Positions 46,460 through 57,017 of a stretch of 64,000 nt of DNA are shown piece by piece. How positions within the stretch are numbered: the first letter of the stretch is position 1; every line of letters begins with the position of its first letter. The stretch is taken from NCBI RefSeq assembly GCF_030209175.1, contig NZ_JARVSM010000009.1, positions 124,001-188,000 of the forward strand, read 5' to 3'. A program made the position numbers and the translations under genes. Under the pieces are notes generated by a model, which was not told the origin of the DNA, did no database searches, and was given only the letters and a program-made list of their open reading frames with translations. The DNA is from Pseudomonas sp. efr-133-TYG-5. Its GTDB lineage: Bacteria > Pseudomonadota > Gammaproteobacteria > Pseudomonadales > Pseudomonadaceae.

Positions 46460-47554
46460 TTACAAAACTGCTTTCGGGTAGGAACCCAGCACTTTGAGTG
46501 CCACTGCTTCCTGACTGATCTTCTCCAGCACACCCTTGACCAGCGGGTCGCGGTGATGGCCGACGAAGTCGATGAAGAACACGTAAGTCCACTTGCCGCT
46601 GCGCGACGGCCGGGTTTCGATGCGGGTCAGGTCGATGCCGTTGTCATGGAACGGCACCAGCAACTCATGCAGCGCGCCCGGCTTGTTGCTCATGGAGACG
46701 ATGATCGACGTCTTGTCGTCGCCGGTCGGCGGCACTTCCTGGTTGCCGATCATCAGGAAGCGCGTGGAGTTGTCCGGGCGATCCTCGATTTTCTCGGCCA
46801 GGCGGGTCAGGCCGTACAGCCCGGCCGCCATGTCGCCGGCGATCGCCGCCGAGTTCCACTCGCCCTTGACCCGCTTGGCCGCTTCGGCGTTGCTGGACAC
46901 CGCCACGCGCTCGACATTCGGGTAATGGGCGTCCAGCCACTTGCGGCACTGGGCCAGCGACTGGGCGTGGGAATAGATGCGGCTGATGCTGTCGGTCTTG
47001 GTGTTTTCCCCGACCAGCAAGTGGTGGTGGATGCGCAGCTCGACTTCGCCGCAGATCACCATGTCGTGCTCGAGGAAACTGTCGAGGGTGTGGTTGACCG
47101 CCCCTTCGGTGGAGTTTTCCACCGGCACCACGCCGAAGTTCACCGCACCGGCGGCCACTTCGCGGAACACTTCGTCGATGGCCGCCATCGGCTTGCTGAT
47201 GACGGCGTGGCCGAAGTGCTTCATGGCCGCCGCCTGGGTGAACGTGCCTTCCGGGCCGAGGTAGGCCACTTTCAAAGGCTGCTCCAGCGCCAGGCACGAG
47301 GACATGATTTCGCGGAACAGCCGCGCCATCTCTTCGTTGCCGAGCGGGCCCTGGTTGCGTTCCATGACACGCTTGAGCACCTGAGCTTCACGCTCCGGGC
47401 GATAGAACACCGGCACTTCGCCTTCGGCCAGCGAGGCCATTTTGACTCGCGCGACTTCCTGGGCGCAGCGCGCACGCTCACTGATCAGCTCGAGGACTTT
47501 CTCGTCCAGGGCATCGATGCGCAGGCGCAGCGCCTTGAGTTCTTGCTCGGACAT
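46460..47554 (-). CDS. pheA: P-protein: chorismate mutase / prephenate dehydratase
   Basis: A 364-residue bifunctional enzyme. The chorismate mutase domain (about 1-90) starts LKALRLRIDALDEKVLELIS; the prephenate dehydratase domain (about 95-270) has YLGPEGTFTQAA and the catalytic NSTRF-type segment PDNSTRFLMIG; the ACT domain (about 285-360) has KPGALHELL and IETRPSRSGKW and should bind phenylalanine for feedback control. The ATG shares one base with the serC stop. Confidence 0.96.
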   Translation of the reverse strand: MSEQELKALRLRIDALDEKVLELISERARCAQEVARVKMASLAEGEVPVFYRPEREAQVLKRVMERNQGPLGNEEMARLFREIMSSCLALEQPLKVAYLGPEGTFTQAAAMKHFGHAVISKPMAAIDEVFREVAAGAVNFGVVPVENSTEGAVNHTLDSFLEHDMVICGEVELRIHHHLLVGENTKTDSISRIYSHAQSLAQCRKWLDAHYPNVERVAVSSNAEAAKRVKGEWNSAAIAGDMAAGLYGLTRLAEKIEDRPDNSTRFLMIGNQEVPPTGDDKTSIIVSMSNKPGALHELLVPFHDNGIDLTRIETRPSRSGKWTYVFFIDFVGHHRDPLVKGVLEKISQEAVALKVLGSYPKAVL

Positions 47555-48639
47555 CAGCCGTGTTCCTTCTCGAATTCAGCCATGTACGCCACCAGCGCAT
47601 TGACGGCGTTGATGTCGACGGCGTTGTAGATGGAAGCGCGCATGCCGCCCACGGAACGGTGCCCCTTGAGGTTCAGCAGGCCACGCGCGTCGGCGCCGGC
47701 CAGGAACGGCTTGTCGAGGCGGTCGTCGGCCAGGCGGAACGGCACGTTCATCCACGAGCGGTCCGACTTGTTGATCGGGTTGCTGTAGAGGCCGCTGGCG
47801 TCGATGAAGTCGTACAGCGTGCGCTGCTTGACTTCATTGAGTTTGGCGATCGCTTCGACGCCGCCCTGCTCCTTCAGCCACTGGAAGACCAGGCCGGACA
47901 GGTACCAGGCCAGGGTCGGCGGGGTGTTGTACATCGAGCCGTTGTCGGCCGCGACCTTGTAGTCGAGCATGGTCGGGCACAGCGCGCGCGCCTTGCCCAG
48001 CAGGTCTTCACGGATGATGTTGACGACGATGCCGCTCGGGCCGATGTTCTTCTGCGCGCCGGCGTAGATCATGCCGAAACGCGAGATGTCCACCGGACGC
48101 GAAAGAATGTCCGAAGACATGTCGGCCACCAGCGGTACATCACCGGTTTGCGGGATCCACTGGAATTCCAGGCCGCCGATGGTTTCGTTCGGCGCGTAGT
48201 GCACGTAGGAGGCGTCTTTCGACAGGCTCCACTCGTTCTGGCCCGGAATGGCGAAATAGTCGTAAGGCTTGGCGGTGGCGGCGACGTTGACATGGCCGTA
48301 GCGCGAGGCTTCTTCAATGGCTTTCTGCGACCAGATACCGGTGTCGATATAGTCGGCGCTGCCGCCCTCGGGCAACAGGTTCAGCGGGATCTGGGCGAAC
48401 TGCTGGCTGGCGCCACCTTGCAGGAACAGCACCTTGTAGTTCGACGGGATATTCAGCAGGTCACGCAGATCCTGTTCGGCCTGAGTGGCAATGGACACGA
48501 ACTCGTCGCTGCGATGGCTCATTTCCATGACCGACAAGCCCTTGCCGTGCCAATCCAGGAGTTCACCCTGGGCGCGCTGCAGGACAGCTTCGGGAAGCGC
48601 CGCGGGACCGGCACAGAAGTTATAGGCTCGCTTGCTCAC
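47554..48639 (-). CDS. serC: Phosphoserine aminotransferase
   Basis: A 361-residue PLP enzyme. It has NFCAGPAALPEAVLQRAQGE, MSHRSDEF, LFLQGGASQQFAQIP, and the PLP lysine in AGAQKNIGPSG. It makes phosphoserine and also acts in pyridoxine synthesis. The start is a GTG at 48639 giving MSKRAYNF, the family N-terminus; a TTG two codons upstream is less likely, and an ATG at 48641 is out of frame. It is first in the aromatic/translation operon. Confidence 0.96.
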   Translation of the reverse strand: MSKRAYNFCAGPAALPEAVLQRAQGELLDWHGKGLSVMEMSHRSDEFVSIATQAEQDLRDLLNIPSNYKVLFLQGGASQQFAQIPLNLLPEGGSADYIDTGIWSQKAIEEASRYGHVNVAATAKPYDYFAIPGQNEWSLSKDASYVHYAPNETIGGLEFQWIPQTGDVPLVADMSSDILSRPVDISRFGMIYAGAQKNIGPSGIVVNIIREDLLGKARALCPTMLDYKVAADNGSMYNTPPTLAWYLSGLVFQWLKEQGGVEAIAKLNEVKQRTLYDFIDASGLYSNPINKSDRSWMNVPFRLADDRLDKPFLAGADARGLLNLKGHRSVGGMRASIYNAVDINAVNALVAYMAEFEKEHG

Positions 48640-48731
48640 ATCCAATCTCGCTCTGATCTGGTGGTATCACAATTTCTGTACAGCGGCGGATCCAGGGACC
48701 CGTCAAACAATTCATGGCGGACAAATAACAA

Positions 48732-48755
48732 GGGGGCGAATTTTCATCCGCCCCC
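48732..48755 (-). terminator. Intrinsic terminator of gyrA
   Basis: 7-bp GC stem (48732-48738 and 48749-48755) 12 nt after the gyrA stop, followed on the minus strand by TTGTTATTTG. It separates gyrA from serC. Confidence 0.8.
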
Positions 48756-48766
48756 TGCTTGTCCGC

Positions 48767-51430
48767 TTATTCCTGCGGTTCTTCGTCGGCTGCGGCATCG
48801 AGCTGCTGGTCATCGGCAACGTCGTCGTTGATGACCTCGCCATCGAACACGGCACCCTCTTCGCCTTCTTCACCTTCGAGCTCTTCGCCCTCGATTTCCG
48901 ACGGCTCCTGCACCCGCTCCAGACCGACCAGGGTTTCGTCCTTGGCCAGTTTGATCAGGGTCACGCCCTGGGTGTTGCGGCCCAGGCTCGACACTTCGTC
49001 GACACGGGTGCGCACCAGGGTGCCCTGGTCGGAAATCAGCATGATCTCCTCGCCGTCGAGTACCTGCACCGCACCGACCAGACGGCCGTTACGCTCGTTG
49101 CTGACCATGGCGATCACGCCCTGGCCGCCACGCTTGTACTCAGGGAACTCGGTGATCGCGGTGCGCTTGCCATAACCACGCTCGGAAGCGGTGAGGATCT
49201 GGCTGCCTTCTTCCGGGATCAGCATGGAAATCAGCTTCTGCCCTTCCGGCAGACGCATGCCGCGCACACCGCGGGCGGTACGGCCCATGGCACGCACGTC
49301 GGATTCCTTGAAGCGGGTGACCTTGCCGCCGTCGGAGAACAGCATCACTTCACGCTCGCCATCGGTGATGGCCGCGGAGATCAGCACGTCGCCTTCGTCC
49401 AGCTCCAGCGCGATCAGACCGACGCTGCGCTGACGGCTGAAGGATTCCAGCGGGGTCTTCTTCACGGTGCCGTTGGCGGTAGCCATGAAGATGTAGTGAC
49501 CCTCGGTGTATTCCTCGACCGGCAGCATGGTGGTGATGTATTCACCGTCATCCAGCGGCAGCAGGTTGACCAGCGGACGACCACGGGCGGCGCGGGACGC
49601 CTCCGGAATCTCGTAGGTCTTGAGCCAGTAGACCTTGCCCTTGCTGGAGAACAGCAGCAGCGTGGTGTGGCTGTTGGCGACCAGCAGGTGCGCGATGTAG
49701 TCCTCATCCTTGACGCCGGTGGCCGACTTGCCTTTGCCGCCGCGGCGCTGAGCCTGGTAGGCAGCCAGCGGCTGGGTCTTGGCATAGCCGCCGTGGGAGA
49801 TGGTCACGACGCGCTCTTCTTCCGGGATCATGTCGCCCAGGGTCAGGTCGAGACGCGCATCGAGGATCTCGGTGCGGCGCACGTCGCCGTACTCGGCACG
49901 GATCACTTCCAGCTCTTCGCGGATCACTTCCATCAGGCGCGTGGCGCTGTTGAGGATGCGGATCAGCTCGCCGATCTGGTTGAGGATCTCCTGGTACTCG
50001 GCCAGCAGCTTTTCGTGCTCCAGGCCGGTCAGGCGGTGCAGACGCAGTTCCAGGATGGCTTGCGCCTGTTCTGGCGACAGGAAGTACTTGCCGTCGCGCA
50101 GACCGTATTGCGGATCGAGGTTCTCCGGCCGGCACGAATCGGCCCCGGCGCGCTCGACCATGGCCACCACGGCAGTGGATTCCCACGGCGTGCTGACCAG
50201 GGCTTCCTTGGCTTCCGACGGCGTCGGCGACGCCTTGATCAGGGCGATCACCGGGTCGATGTTCGACAGGGCAACGGCCTGGCCTTCGAGGATGTGCCCA
50301 CGCTCGCGCGCCTTGCGCAGCTCGAACACGGTACGGCGGGTCACCACTTCGCGGCGGTGACGCACGAAGGCTTCCAGCAGATCCTTGAGATTGAGGATCC
50401 GCGGACGGCCGTCGATCAGCGCGACGATGTTGATGCCGAACACGCTCTGCAGCTGGGTCTGTGCGTAGAGGTTGTTGAGGATCACCTCCGGCACTTCGCC
50501 ACGACGCAATTCGATCACGACGCGCATGCCGTCCTTGTCGGACTCGTCACGCAGCTCGGTGATGCCTTCGAGTTTCTTCTCTTTCACCAGCTCGGCGATC
50601 TTCTCGATCAGACGCGCCTTGTTCAGCTGGTACGGGAGTTCAGTGATGACGATCTGCTGGCGACCACCGACCTTGTCGATGTCTTCGATGATCGAGCGGG
50701 CACGCATGTAGATGCGTCCGCGACCGGTGCGGTAGGCCTCGATGATGCCGGCGCGACCGTTGATGATCGCGGCCGTCGGGAAGTCCGGACCGGGGATGTA
50801 TTGCATCAGCTCGTCGACAGTCAGCTCGGGATTGTCGATGAGCGCCAGGCAACCGTCGATGACTTCACCGAGGTTGTGCGGCGGAATGTTGGTCGCCATG
50901 CCCACGGCGATACCGCTGGAACCGTTGACCAGCAGGTTCGGTACGCGGGTCGGCATGACCGCCGGGATCAGTTCGGTGCCGTCGTAGTTCGGCACCCAGT
51001 CCACGGTTTCCTTGTGCAGGTCGGCCAGCAGCTCGTGCGCCAGCTTGGTCATGCGCACTTCGGTGTATCGCATGGCCGCGGCGTTGTCGCCGTCCACCGA
51101 ACCGAAGTTGCCCTGACCGTCGACCAGCAGGTAGCGCAGGGAGAAAGGCTGCGCCATACGGACGATGGTGTCGTACACGGCAGTGTCACCGTGCGGGTGA
51201 TACTTACCGATCACGTCACCGACGACACGGGCAGATTTCTTGTACGGCTTGTTGAAGTCGTTGCCCAGCTCGCTCATCGCGAACAGCACGCGACGGTGCA
51301 CAGGCTTGAGGCCATCGCGCGCATCCGGCAGTGCACGGCCGACGATTACGCTCATCGCGTAGTCGAGATAGGACTGTTTCAGCTCGTCTTCGATATTGAC
51401 CGGGAGGATTTCTTTGGCCAGTTCGCCCAT
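48767..51430 (-). CDS. gyrA: DNA gyrase subunit A
   Basis: An 887-residue type II topoisomerase subunit. Breakage-reunion domain 1 to about 520, with catalytic Tyr122 in [10 protein letters not shown]-terminal DNA-wrapping beta-pinwheel with the GyrA box QRRGGKG; acidic tail ([13 protein letters not shown]). The quinolone-resistance region reads [12 protein letters not shown] with Thr83 and Asp87, the wild-type residues. It introduces negative supercoils with GyrB. It has its own terminator and a 425-nt upstream region shared with the mtnA 3' end. Confidence 0.98.
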   Translation of the reverse strand: MGELAKEILPVNIEDELKQSYLDYAMSVIVGRALPDARDGLKPVHRRVLFAMSELGNDFNKPYKKSARVVGDVIGKYHPHGDTAVYDTIVRMAQPFSLRYLLVDGQGNFGSVDGDNAAAMRYTEVRMTKLAHELLADLHKETVDWVPNYDGTELIPAVMPTRVPNLLVNGSSGIAVGMATNIPPHNLGEVIDGCLALIDNPELTVDELMQYIPGPDFPTAAIINGRAGIIEAYRTGRGRIYMRARSIIEDIDKVGGRQQIVITELPYQLNKARLIEKIAELVKEKKLEGITELRDESDKDGMRVVIELRRGEVPEVILNNLYAQTQLQSVFGINIVALIDGRPRILNLKDLLEAFVRHRREVVTRRTVFELRKARERGHILEGQAVALSNIDPVIALIKASPTPSEAKEALVSTPWESTAVVAMVERAGADSCRPENLDPQYGLRDGKYFLSPEQAQAILELRLHRLTGLEHEKLLAEYQEILNQIGELIRILNSATRLMEVIREELEVIRAEYGDVRRTEILDARLDLTLGDMIPEEERVVTISHGGYAKTQPLAAYQAQRRGGKGKSATGVKDEDYIAHLLVANSHTTLLLFSSKGKVYWLKTYEIPEASRAARGRPLVNLLPLDDGEYITTMLPVEEYTEGHYIFMATANGTVKKTPLESFSRQRSVGLIALELDEGDVLISAAITDGEREVMLFSDGGKVTRFKESDVRAMGRTARGVRGMRLPEGQKLISMLIPEEGSQILTASERGYGKRTAITEFPEYKRGGQGVIAMVSNERNGRLVGAVQVLDGEEIMLISDQGTLVRTRVDEVSSLGRNTQGVTLIKLAKDETLVGLERVQEPSEIEGEELEGEEGEEGAVFDGEVINDDVADDQQLDAAADEEPQE

Positions 51431-51737
51431 GAGAAGCCTGATTCCTTTTTCTGGTGAAACTTCGCCCTGTCCATTCGGGATTGACGAAGCTCGTCGATGC
51501 AGACTGAGTGCCGTGCCTCGACTTACGACAAATCAACAAGTTGAACCCTGGATTTGCGCAGTGAAGACAACCCCGTGGGGCGGCTTCGGAAAACGCCGGA
51601 TGTTATCACAAGAGCCGCCACGCACCTATCCCCCAGATGCGCATGGAGCATAGTTAGTTGACCGGTGACAGGCTGAAAGGGGACGAGAGAAGCTCAGAGG
51701 CGCTTTGAATGCAGAATTCGGGGTGAAATCCGACAGA

Positions 51738-51770
51738 TTTGCTAGCGTTGACACGCTCAACGCCAGCAAA
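51738..51770. repeat. 14-bp inverted repeat upstream of gyrA
   Basis: Arms 51738-51751 and 51757-51770 match at 13 of 14 positions around the loop CACGC. No T run follows on either strand. It could be an operator or an RNA hairpin. Confidence 0.7.
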
Positions 51771-51828
51771 GCGACCGAGGCAGTTTGCGCAACAGCGCCA
51801 AAACCGCCGCGAGCCGCCTGGCCGACGA

Positions 51829-51848
51829 TGGCGCCCGAGGAGGCGCCA
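51829..51848 (-). terminator. Hairpin after mtnA
   Basis: 7-bp arms TGGCGCC and GGCGCCA around CGAGGA, 7 nt past the mtnA stop. It lacks a T tract and so may not terminate by itself. Confidence 0.4.
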
Positions 51849-51855
51849 GAGCCCG

Positions 51856-52932
51856 TCAATGCAGGCGTTTGCGGCACATCAGCTGGGCCATTTTCGCGGT
51901 ATCCGGGCGCTCGACGATGCCCTTCTCGGTAACGATCGCATCGATCAGGTCCGCCGGGGTCACGTCGAACACCGGGTTGAACGCCTCGACATCGGCGCCG
52001 ACGCGCTTGCCGCCGACTTCCAGCAACTCGGCACCGTCACGCTCCTCGATCGGAATGTCATCGCCGCTGGCCAGGTTCATGTCGATGGTCGAACTCGGCG
52101 CCACGACCATGAAGCGCACGCCGTGGTGCATGGCGTTGACCGCCAGCTGATAGGTGCCGATCTTGTTCGCCACGTCGCCGTTGGCGGTAATGCGGTCGGC
52201 GCCGACGATGACCCAGGTCACGCCTTTGGTCTTCATGATGTGCGCGGCAGCGGAGTCGGCATTGAGCGTCACCGGAATGCCCTCGTTGGCCAGTTCCCAG
52301 GCAGTCAGGCGCGAGCCCTGCAGCCACGGCCGGGTTTCGTCGGCGTAGACGCGCTCGACCATGCCCTCGATGAACGCGCCGCGGATCACCCCCAGCGCCG
52401 TACCGAAGCCGCCGGTGGCCAATGCGCCCGTATTGCAGTGGGTGAGAATCGCCTGGGCATTGCCCTGGTGCTTGCGGATCAGATCGACACCCAGTTGCGC
52501 CATGGTCAGGTTGGCTTCGCGATCGCTTTCGTGAATGGCGATGGCTTCCGCCTCGAGCACCGCCAGCGGATCAGCGTGCTCCTTGAGCCGCTCCAGACGT
52601 TCACGCATGCGCCCCAGTGCCCAGAACAGGTTCACAGCCGTCGGACGCGATTCGGCGAGCCGGGTGAAATCCTCTTCCAGCGCAGCCTGCCAGTCACCGC
52701 CCGCGGCAAACCGCGCACGCGCCGCCAGCACCACACCGTAGGCGGCACTGATGCCGATGGCCGGCGCCCCGCGCACCACCATCGAACGAATCGCCTCGGC
52801 CACGCCCGCGGCGCTGGTGTAGGCGATCCAGGTTTCCTCGAATGGCAAAACGCGCTGATCCAGCAGGTAGAGCGCGCCGTCACGCCAATCGATGGCCTTC
52901 ACTTTCTCCGCAGCCAACAGTCGATCGCGCAT
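51856..52932 (-). CDS. mtnA: Methylthioribose-1-phosphate isomerase
   Basis: A 358-residue isomerase of the eIF2B-like fold. It has [16 protein letters not shown], catalytic Cys166 in [12 protein letters not shown] and Asp246 in [11 protein letters not shown]. It converts methylthioribose-1-P to methylthioribulose-1-P in methionine salvage. It is divergent from mtaD with 108 nt between, and the two act in the same pathway. Confidence 0.96.
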   Translation of the reverse strand: MRDRLLAAEKVKAIDWRDGALYLLDQRVLPFEETWIAYTSAAGVAEAIRSMVVRGAPAIGISAAYGVVLAARARFAAGGDWQAALEEDFTRLAESRPTAVNLFWALGRMRERLERLKEHADPLAVLEAEAIAIHESDREANLTMAQLGVDLIRKHQGNAQAILTHCNTGALATGGFGTALGVIRGAFIEGMVERVYADETRPWLQGSRLTAWELANEGIPVTLNADSAAAHIMKTKGVTWVIVGADRITANGDVANKIGTYQLAVNAMHHGVRFMVVAPSSTIDMNLASGDDIPIEERDGAELLEVGGKRVGADVEAFNPVFDVTPADLIDAIVTEKGIVERPDTAKMAQLMCRKRLH

Positions 52933-53040
52933 CCCTCACCCCGCACTCATGAACAAAAGCCGCCGATTATAGCGATCCCCCCGCGAAGACGCTCGGGTAT
53001 ACTTCGCCATCCTTTACAAAAGCACTGGAACCGACCCTCG

Positions 53041-54375
53041 ATGCCGAAACCTGCCATTGCGCTCGACCTTTTATTGCTGCCGACCTGGCTGGTACCCGTC
53101 GAACCCGCAGGCGTGGTGCTCAAGGAGCATGGCCTGGGCATCCGCGACGGCCGCATCGTGTTCATCGGCCCGCGCGCCGAAGCGTTGAAATGCAATGCCG
53201 CGCAAGTGCGCGAATTGCCCGACGTGCTGCTCGCGCCCGGTCTGATCAACGCGCACGGCCATGCGGCGATGACCCTGTTCCGTGGCCTGGCCGACGATCT
53301 GCCGCTGATGACCTGGCTGGAAAACCACATCTGGCCGGCCGAGGCCAAGTGGGTCGATGAAGATTTCGTCCGTGACGGCACCGACCTGGCGATTGCCGAG
53401 CAGATCAAAGGTGGCATCACCTGTTTCTCGGACATGTATTTCTTCCCCAAGGTCGCCAGCGAGCGCGTGCACAACAGCGGCATTCGTGCGCAGATCGCGA
53501 TTCCGATCCTCGACTTCCCGATTCCGGGCGCCAGCAGCGCTGATGAAGCCATTCGTCAGGGTGTCGAGCTGTTCGGCGACCTCAAGCATCACGAGCGCAT
53601 CAGGATCACCTTCGGCCCTCATGCACCCTACACCGTCGGCGACGAAAACCTGGAAAAAATCCGCGTGATCGCCGAGGAACTGGACGCCGCGATCCATATG
53701 CACGTGCATGAAACCGCCTTCGAAGTGCAGCAGGCCGTCGAACAGCGCGGCGAGCGCCCCCTGGCCCGCCTCGCGCGGCTGGGCCTGCTCGGCCCGCGTT
53801 TCCAGGCCGTGCACATGACCCAGATCAGCGAAGATGACCTGGCGTTGCTGGTAGAAAGCAACACCAGCGTGATTCACTGCCCCGAGTCGAACCTGAAACT
53901 GGCCAGCGGCTTCTGCCCGGTCGAGCGCCTGTGGCAGGCCGGGGTCAATGTCGCGGTCGGCACCGATGGCGCCGCGAGCAACAACGACCTCGACCTGCTC
54001 GGCGAAACCCGTACTGCCGCGTTGCTGGCCAAGGCTGTCGCCGGCTCGGCCACCGCGCTGGACGCCCATCGCGCGCTGCGCATGGCCACCCTCAACGGCG
54101 CACGGGCCCTGGGCATCGATGCCGAAGTCGGTTCGCTGGAGATCGGCAAGGCCGCAGACATCGTCGCCTTCGACCTCGGCGGCCTGGCCCAGCAGCCAGT
54201 GTACGACCCGGTTTCGCAACTTATTTATGCCACCGGTCGCGATTGCGTCAAACACCTGTGGGTCGCCGGCAAGCAGTTGCTCGACGACCGGCGCCTGACC
54301 CGCCTGGACGAACAACAGCTCGGCGCCACGGCCCGGGCCTGGGGCCAGCGCATCAGCGGCCACACCGAATCGTAA
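53041..54375 (+). CDS. mtaD: 5'-methylthioadenosine/SAH deaminase (TRZ/ATZ family)
   Basis: A 444-residue amidohydrolase. Metal ligands are seen in the HxH of [11 protein letters not shown] (His72, His74), then [23 protein letters not shown] and [14 protein letters not shown]. In P. aeruginosa the orthologue deaminates methylthioadenosine to methylthioinosine. It is paired head-to-head with mtnA and followed 56 nt later by ubiG. The ATG at 53041 gives the normal length; the frame runs far upstream only because of GC bias. Confidence 0.93.
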   Translation: MPKPAIALDLLLLPTWLVPVEPAGVVLKEHGLGIRDGRIVFIGPRAEALKCNAAQVRELPDVLLAPGLINAHGHAAMTLFRGLADDLPLMTWLENHIWPAEAKWVDEDFVRDGTDLAIAEQIKGGITCFSDMYFFPKVASERVHNSGIRAQIAIPILDFPIPGASSADEAIRQGVELFGDLKHHERIRITFGPHAPYTVGDENLEKIRVIAEELDAAIHMHVHETAFEVQQAVEQRGERPLARLARLGLLGPRFQAVHMTQISEDDLALLVESNTSVIHCPESNLKLASGFCPVERLWQAGVNVAVGTDGAASNNDLDLLGETRTAALLAKAVAGSATALDAHRALRMATLNGARALGIDAEVGSLEIGKAADIVAFDLGGLAQQPVYDPVSQLIYATGRDCVKHLWVAGKQLLDDRRLTRLDEQQLGATARAWGQRISGHTES

Positions 54376-54431
54376 ACGCCCCGCCACACGGCGGGGCTGC
54401 AACCCCTTTCAAGTTTTTCGAGGACCACAAC

Positions 54432-55130
54432 ATGAGCAACGTCGACCACGCCGAAATCGCCAAATTCGAAGCACTGGCCCATCGCTGGTGGGACCGTGAA
54501 AGCGAGTTCAAGCCGCTGCACGACATCAATCCGCTGCGGGTCAACTGGATTGACGAACGGGTCAACCTGGCCGGCAAGAAAGTCCTCGACGTCGGGTGCG
54601 GCGGCGGCATTCTCAGCGAGGCCATGGCCCAGCGCGGCGCCACCGTGACCGGGATCGACATGGGCGAAGCGCCACTGGCGGTCGCGCAACTGCATCAGCT
54701 GGAGTCCGGCGTCAGCGTCGAATACCGGCAGATCACCGCCGAAGCCCTGGCCGAAGAAATGCCCGAGCAGTTCGACGTGGTCACCTGCCTGGAGATGCTC
54801 GAGCACGTACCGGATCCGTCTTCGGTGATCCGCGCCTGCTTCCGCATGGTCAAGCCCGGCGGCCAGGTGTTCTTCTCGACGATCAACCGCAACCCGAAGG
54901 CGTACCTGTTCGCCATCATCGGCGCCGAATACATCATGAAACTGCTGCCGCGCGGCACCCACGACTTCAAGAAATTCATCCGCCCGTCCGAGCTGGGCGC
55001 CTGGAGCCGCATCGCCGGCCTGACCGTCAAGGACATCATCGGCCTGACCTACAACCCGCTGACCAAGCACTACAAGCTGTCGGCCGACGTTGACGTCAAC
55101 TACATGATCCAGACCCTGCGCGAGGAGTAA
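54432..55130 (+). CDS. ubiG: UbiG O-methyltransferase of ubiquinone synthesis
   Basis: A 232-residue SAM-dependent methyltransferase. It has the N-terminal UbiG sequence [14 protein letters not shown], motif [26 protein letters not shown] and [14 protein letters not shown]. It carries out both O-methylations of ubiquinone biosynthesis. GAGGACCACAAC precedes the ATG at 54432. An 8-bp hairpin (54378-54385 with 54390-54397) lies in the gap after mtaD. The next gene starts 4 nt after its stop. Confidence 0.97.
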   Translation: MSNVDHAEIAKFEALAHRWWDRESEFKPLHDINPLRVNWIDERVNLAGKKVLDVGCGGGILSEAMAQRGATVTGIDMGEAPLAVAQLHQLESGVSVEYRQITAEALAEEMPEQFDVVTCLEMLEHVPDPSSVIRACFRMVKPGGQVFFSTINRNPKAYLFAIIGAEYIMKLLPRGTHDFKKFIRPSELGAWSRIAGLTVKDIIGLTYNPLTKHYKLSADVDVNYMIQTLREE

Positions 55131-55134
55131 GCCG

Positions 55135-55806
55135 ATGGCCATCAGAGCAGTCCTTTTCGACATGGACGGCACCCTGCTCGACACCGCGCCGGACTTCATC
55201 GCCATCTGCCAGGCGATGCGCGCGGATCGCGGTTTGCCGCCGATCAATGACAAGCACATCCGCGACGAAATTTCCGGCGGCGCCCGCGCCATGGTCGCGG
55301 TGACCTTTTCCATGGATCCGGAATCGCCGGGGTTCGAAGAACTGCGCCTGGAATTCCTCGAGCGCTATCTGGCCGGTTGCGCGGTGCACAGCCGCCTCTT
55401 TGACGGCATGGGCGAGCTGCTGGCCGACATCGAGAAGGCCAACCTGGTCTGGGGCGTCGTCACCAACAAGCCGCTGCGCTTCGCCGAGCCGATCATGCAG
55501 CAACTGGGGCTGGCCGAGCGCTCGGCGCTGCTGATCTGCCCGGATCACGTGAAGAACAGCAAGCCGGACCCGGAGCCGCTGATCCTTGCCTGCAAGATGC
55601 TTGATCTGGATCCGGCGACGGTGCTGTTTGTCGGCGATGATCTGCGCGATATCGAGTCGGGCCGCGATGCCGGAACCAAGACCTGCGCCGTGACCTATGG
55701 CTACATCCATCCGGACGACAACCCGCGGCACTGGGGCGCGGACGTGGTGGTGGATCATCCGCTGGAATTGCGCAAGGTGCTCGACAACGCCCTGTGCAGT
55801 TGCTGA
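55135..55806 (+). CDS. mupP: N-acetylmuramic acid 6-phosphate phosphatase (MupP)
   Basis: A 223-residue HAD phosphatase with nucleophile Asp9 and acid/base Asp11 in [25 protein letters not shown], the lysine of [10 protein letters not shown] and [15 protein letters not shown]. Annotated in many genomes as phosphoglycolate phosphatase (gph), but in Pseudomonas the gene next to ubiG is MupP, which dephosphorylates MurNAc-6-P in peptidoglycan recycling and so affects fosfomycin and beta-lactam response. It is tightly linked to ubiG (4-nt gap). Confidence 0.9.
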   Translation: MAIRAVLFDMDGTLLDTAPDFIAICQAMRADRGLPPINDKHIRDEISGGARAMVAVTFSMDPESPGFEELRLEFLERYLAGCAVHSRLFDGMGELLADIEKANLVWGVVTNKPLRFAEPIMQQLGLAERSALLICPDHVKNSKPDPEPLILACKMLDLDPATVLFVGDDLRDIESGRDAGTKTCAVTYGYIHPDDNPRHWGADVVVDHPLELRKVLDNALCSC

Positions 55807-55816
55807 GCAAAGTCAG

Positions 55817-55886
55817 AGGATCGCAGCCCGCGACCGCGCCTGCAGGATTGCGATGATCTGCAGGAGCCGGCGAAGGCTGCGATCCT
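55817..55886. repeat. GATCGCAGCC-type inverted repeat
   Basis: 12-nt perfect inverted ends AGGATCGCAGCC (55817-55828) and GGCTGCGATCCT (55875-55886), with inner CTGCAG palindromic units. It lies between mupP and the SDR gene. Related copies are at 18986 and, degraded, at 3329. Confidence 0.8.
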
Positions 55887-55915
55887 TCAGCGTTTAAATG
55901 GATTGTGAGGTTGTT

Positions 55916-56656
55916 ATGTTTGATTACTCCGCTCGTCCCGAATTGCTCAAGGATCGGGTCATTCTGGTTACCGGTGCCGGTCGCGGCATCGGCGCGGCGG
56001 CCGCGAAAACCTATGCCGCCCATGGTGCCACCGTGCTGTTGCTGGGCAAGACCGAAGCCAACCTGAGCCAGGTCTACGACGAGATCGAGGCGGCCGGCCA
56101 CCCGCAGCCGGCGGTGATTCCGTTCAATCTCGAGACCGCCCTGCCCCATCAGTACGATGAGCTGGCGGCGATGATCGAAAGCGAGTTCGGCCACCTCGAC
56201 GGCCTGCTGCACAACGCCTCGATCATTGGTCCGCGCACGCCGATCGAGCAATTGTCCGGCGACAACTTCATGCGCGTCATGCAGGTCAACGTCAACGCCA
56301 TGTTCATGCTGACCAGCACCCTGCTGCCGCTGCTCAAGCTGTCCCAGGATGCATCGGTGGTGTTCACCTCCAGCAGTGTCGGGCGCAAGGGCCGCGCGTA
56401 CTGGGGCGCCTACGGGGTGTCGAAGTTCGCCACCGAAGGCCTGATGCAGACGCTGGCCGACGAAGTCGACGGCGTGGCACCGGTGCGCGCCAACAGCATC
56501 AACCCCGGCGGTACCCGCACCAGCATGCGTGCCCAGGCGTATCCGGGGGAAAACCCGCTGAACAATCCGACGCCGGAAGAGATCATGCCGGTCTATCTGT
56601 ACCTGATGGGCCCGGACAGCACCGGCATCAACGGCCAGGCATTCAACGCCCAGTAA
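55916..56656 (+). CDS. yciK: YciK-type SDR oxidoreductase
   Basis: A 246-residue classical SDR. TGAGRGIGAAAA is the cofactor loop, LHNASIIGPRTPIEQ is typical of YciK, and YGVSKFATEG holds the Tyr-Lys pair with a preceding TSSSVGR. The substrate of YciK is not established. The ATG at 55916 has GAGG 5 nt upstream and is preferred to an in-frame start 18 nt earlier. It follows mupP, as in other Pseudomonas, but a repeat element separates them. Confidence 0.92.
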   Translation: MFDYSARPELLKDRVILVTGAGRGIGAAAAKTYAAHGATVLLLGKTEANLSQVYDEIEAAGHPQPAVIPFNLETALPHQYDELAAMIESEFGHLDGLLHNASIIGPRTPIEQLSGDNFMRVMQVNVNAMFMLTSTLLPLLKLSQDASVVFTSSSVGRKGRAYWGAYGVSKFATEGLMQTLADEVDGVAPVRANSINPGGTRTSMRAQAYPGENPLNNPTPEEIMPVYLYLMGPDSTGINGQAFNAQ

Positions 56657-57017
56657 TGCCATACGTCGCATTTGTTGCCGTGGCGGATTACCGTCGCGGC
56701 ATACATTTGCCGCTTTCGGCGCCGGTAAATCAGTCAAATATCCAGCACCCTATATTCCCTCGAAGTCACAAGCCATTGATTTGTAACGTCTTTAATCAAT
56801 ATGAACCGAATGGCATGACTTTCGCTCTAAATTTCCTCAAAGCACGCCGTGTGAAGGCAGTGGGGCAAGGCCTGATTCGATAGCTGACTAATCGTCATCA
56901 GGCAGACTAAACTTACGCCAAATGTCCTACGGGACTGATGGATCAGTATGACGCGCAGCCCATAGCCGCTCTCACCCAGCCTGTAAGACAGACTTACTGC
57001 TTAGGGGCTCACGCCAT
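56657..57017. other. Intergenic region before diguanylate cyclase gene
   Basis: 361 nt. A plus-strand frame (56656-56883, 75 codons) has no ribosome site or family features and is not called. A motif TAAA (56828-56831), 14 nt, GCCG (56846-56849) resembles a flagellar sigma (FliA) promoter but is one base short in spacing and weak in the -10 part. Confidence 0.5.

Larger units (their letters stand above)
51431..51855. other. gyrA upstream region / mtnA 3' region
   Basis: 425 nt without a convincing gene. It holds two palindromes (51738-51770 and 51829-51848) near mtnA and the gyrA leader. On the minus strand TAACAT near 51605 may be a gyrA -10 box. A minus-strand frame overlapping the mtnA end (51626-51877) lacks a start signal and family features. 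Confidence 0.5.

Noticed and set aside
51170-51200. Quinolone-resistance change in gyrA
   Set aside because: Thr83 and Asp87 are the sensitive-type residues; no resistance substitution is seen.
56656-56883. 75-codon plus-strand frame after the YciK-type gene
   Set aside because: It has no ribosome binding site, no recognisable domain and mixed composition; it is better treated as intergenic.
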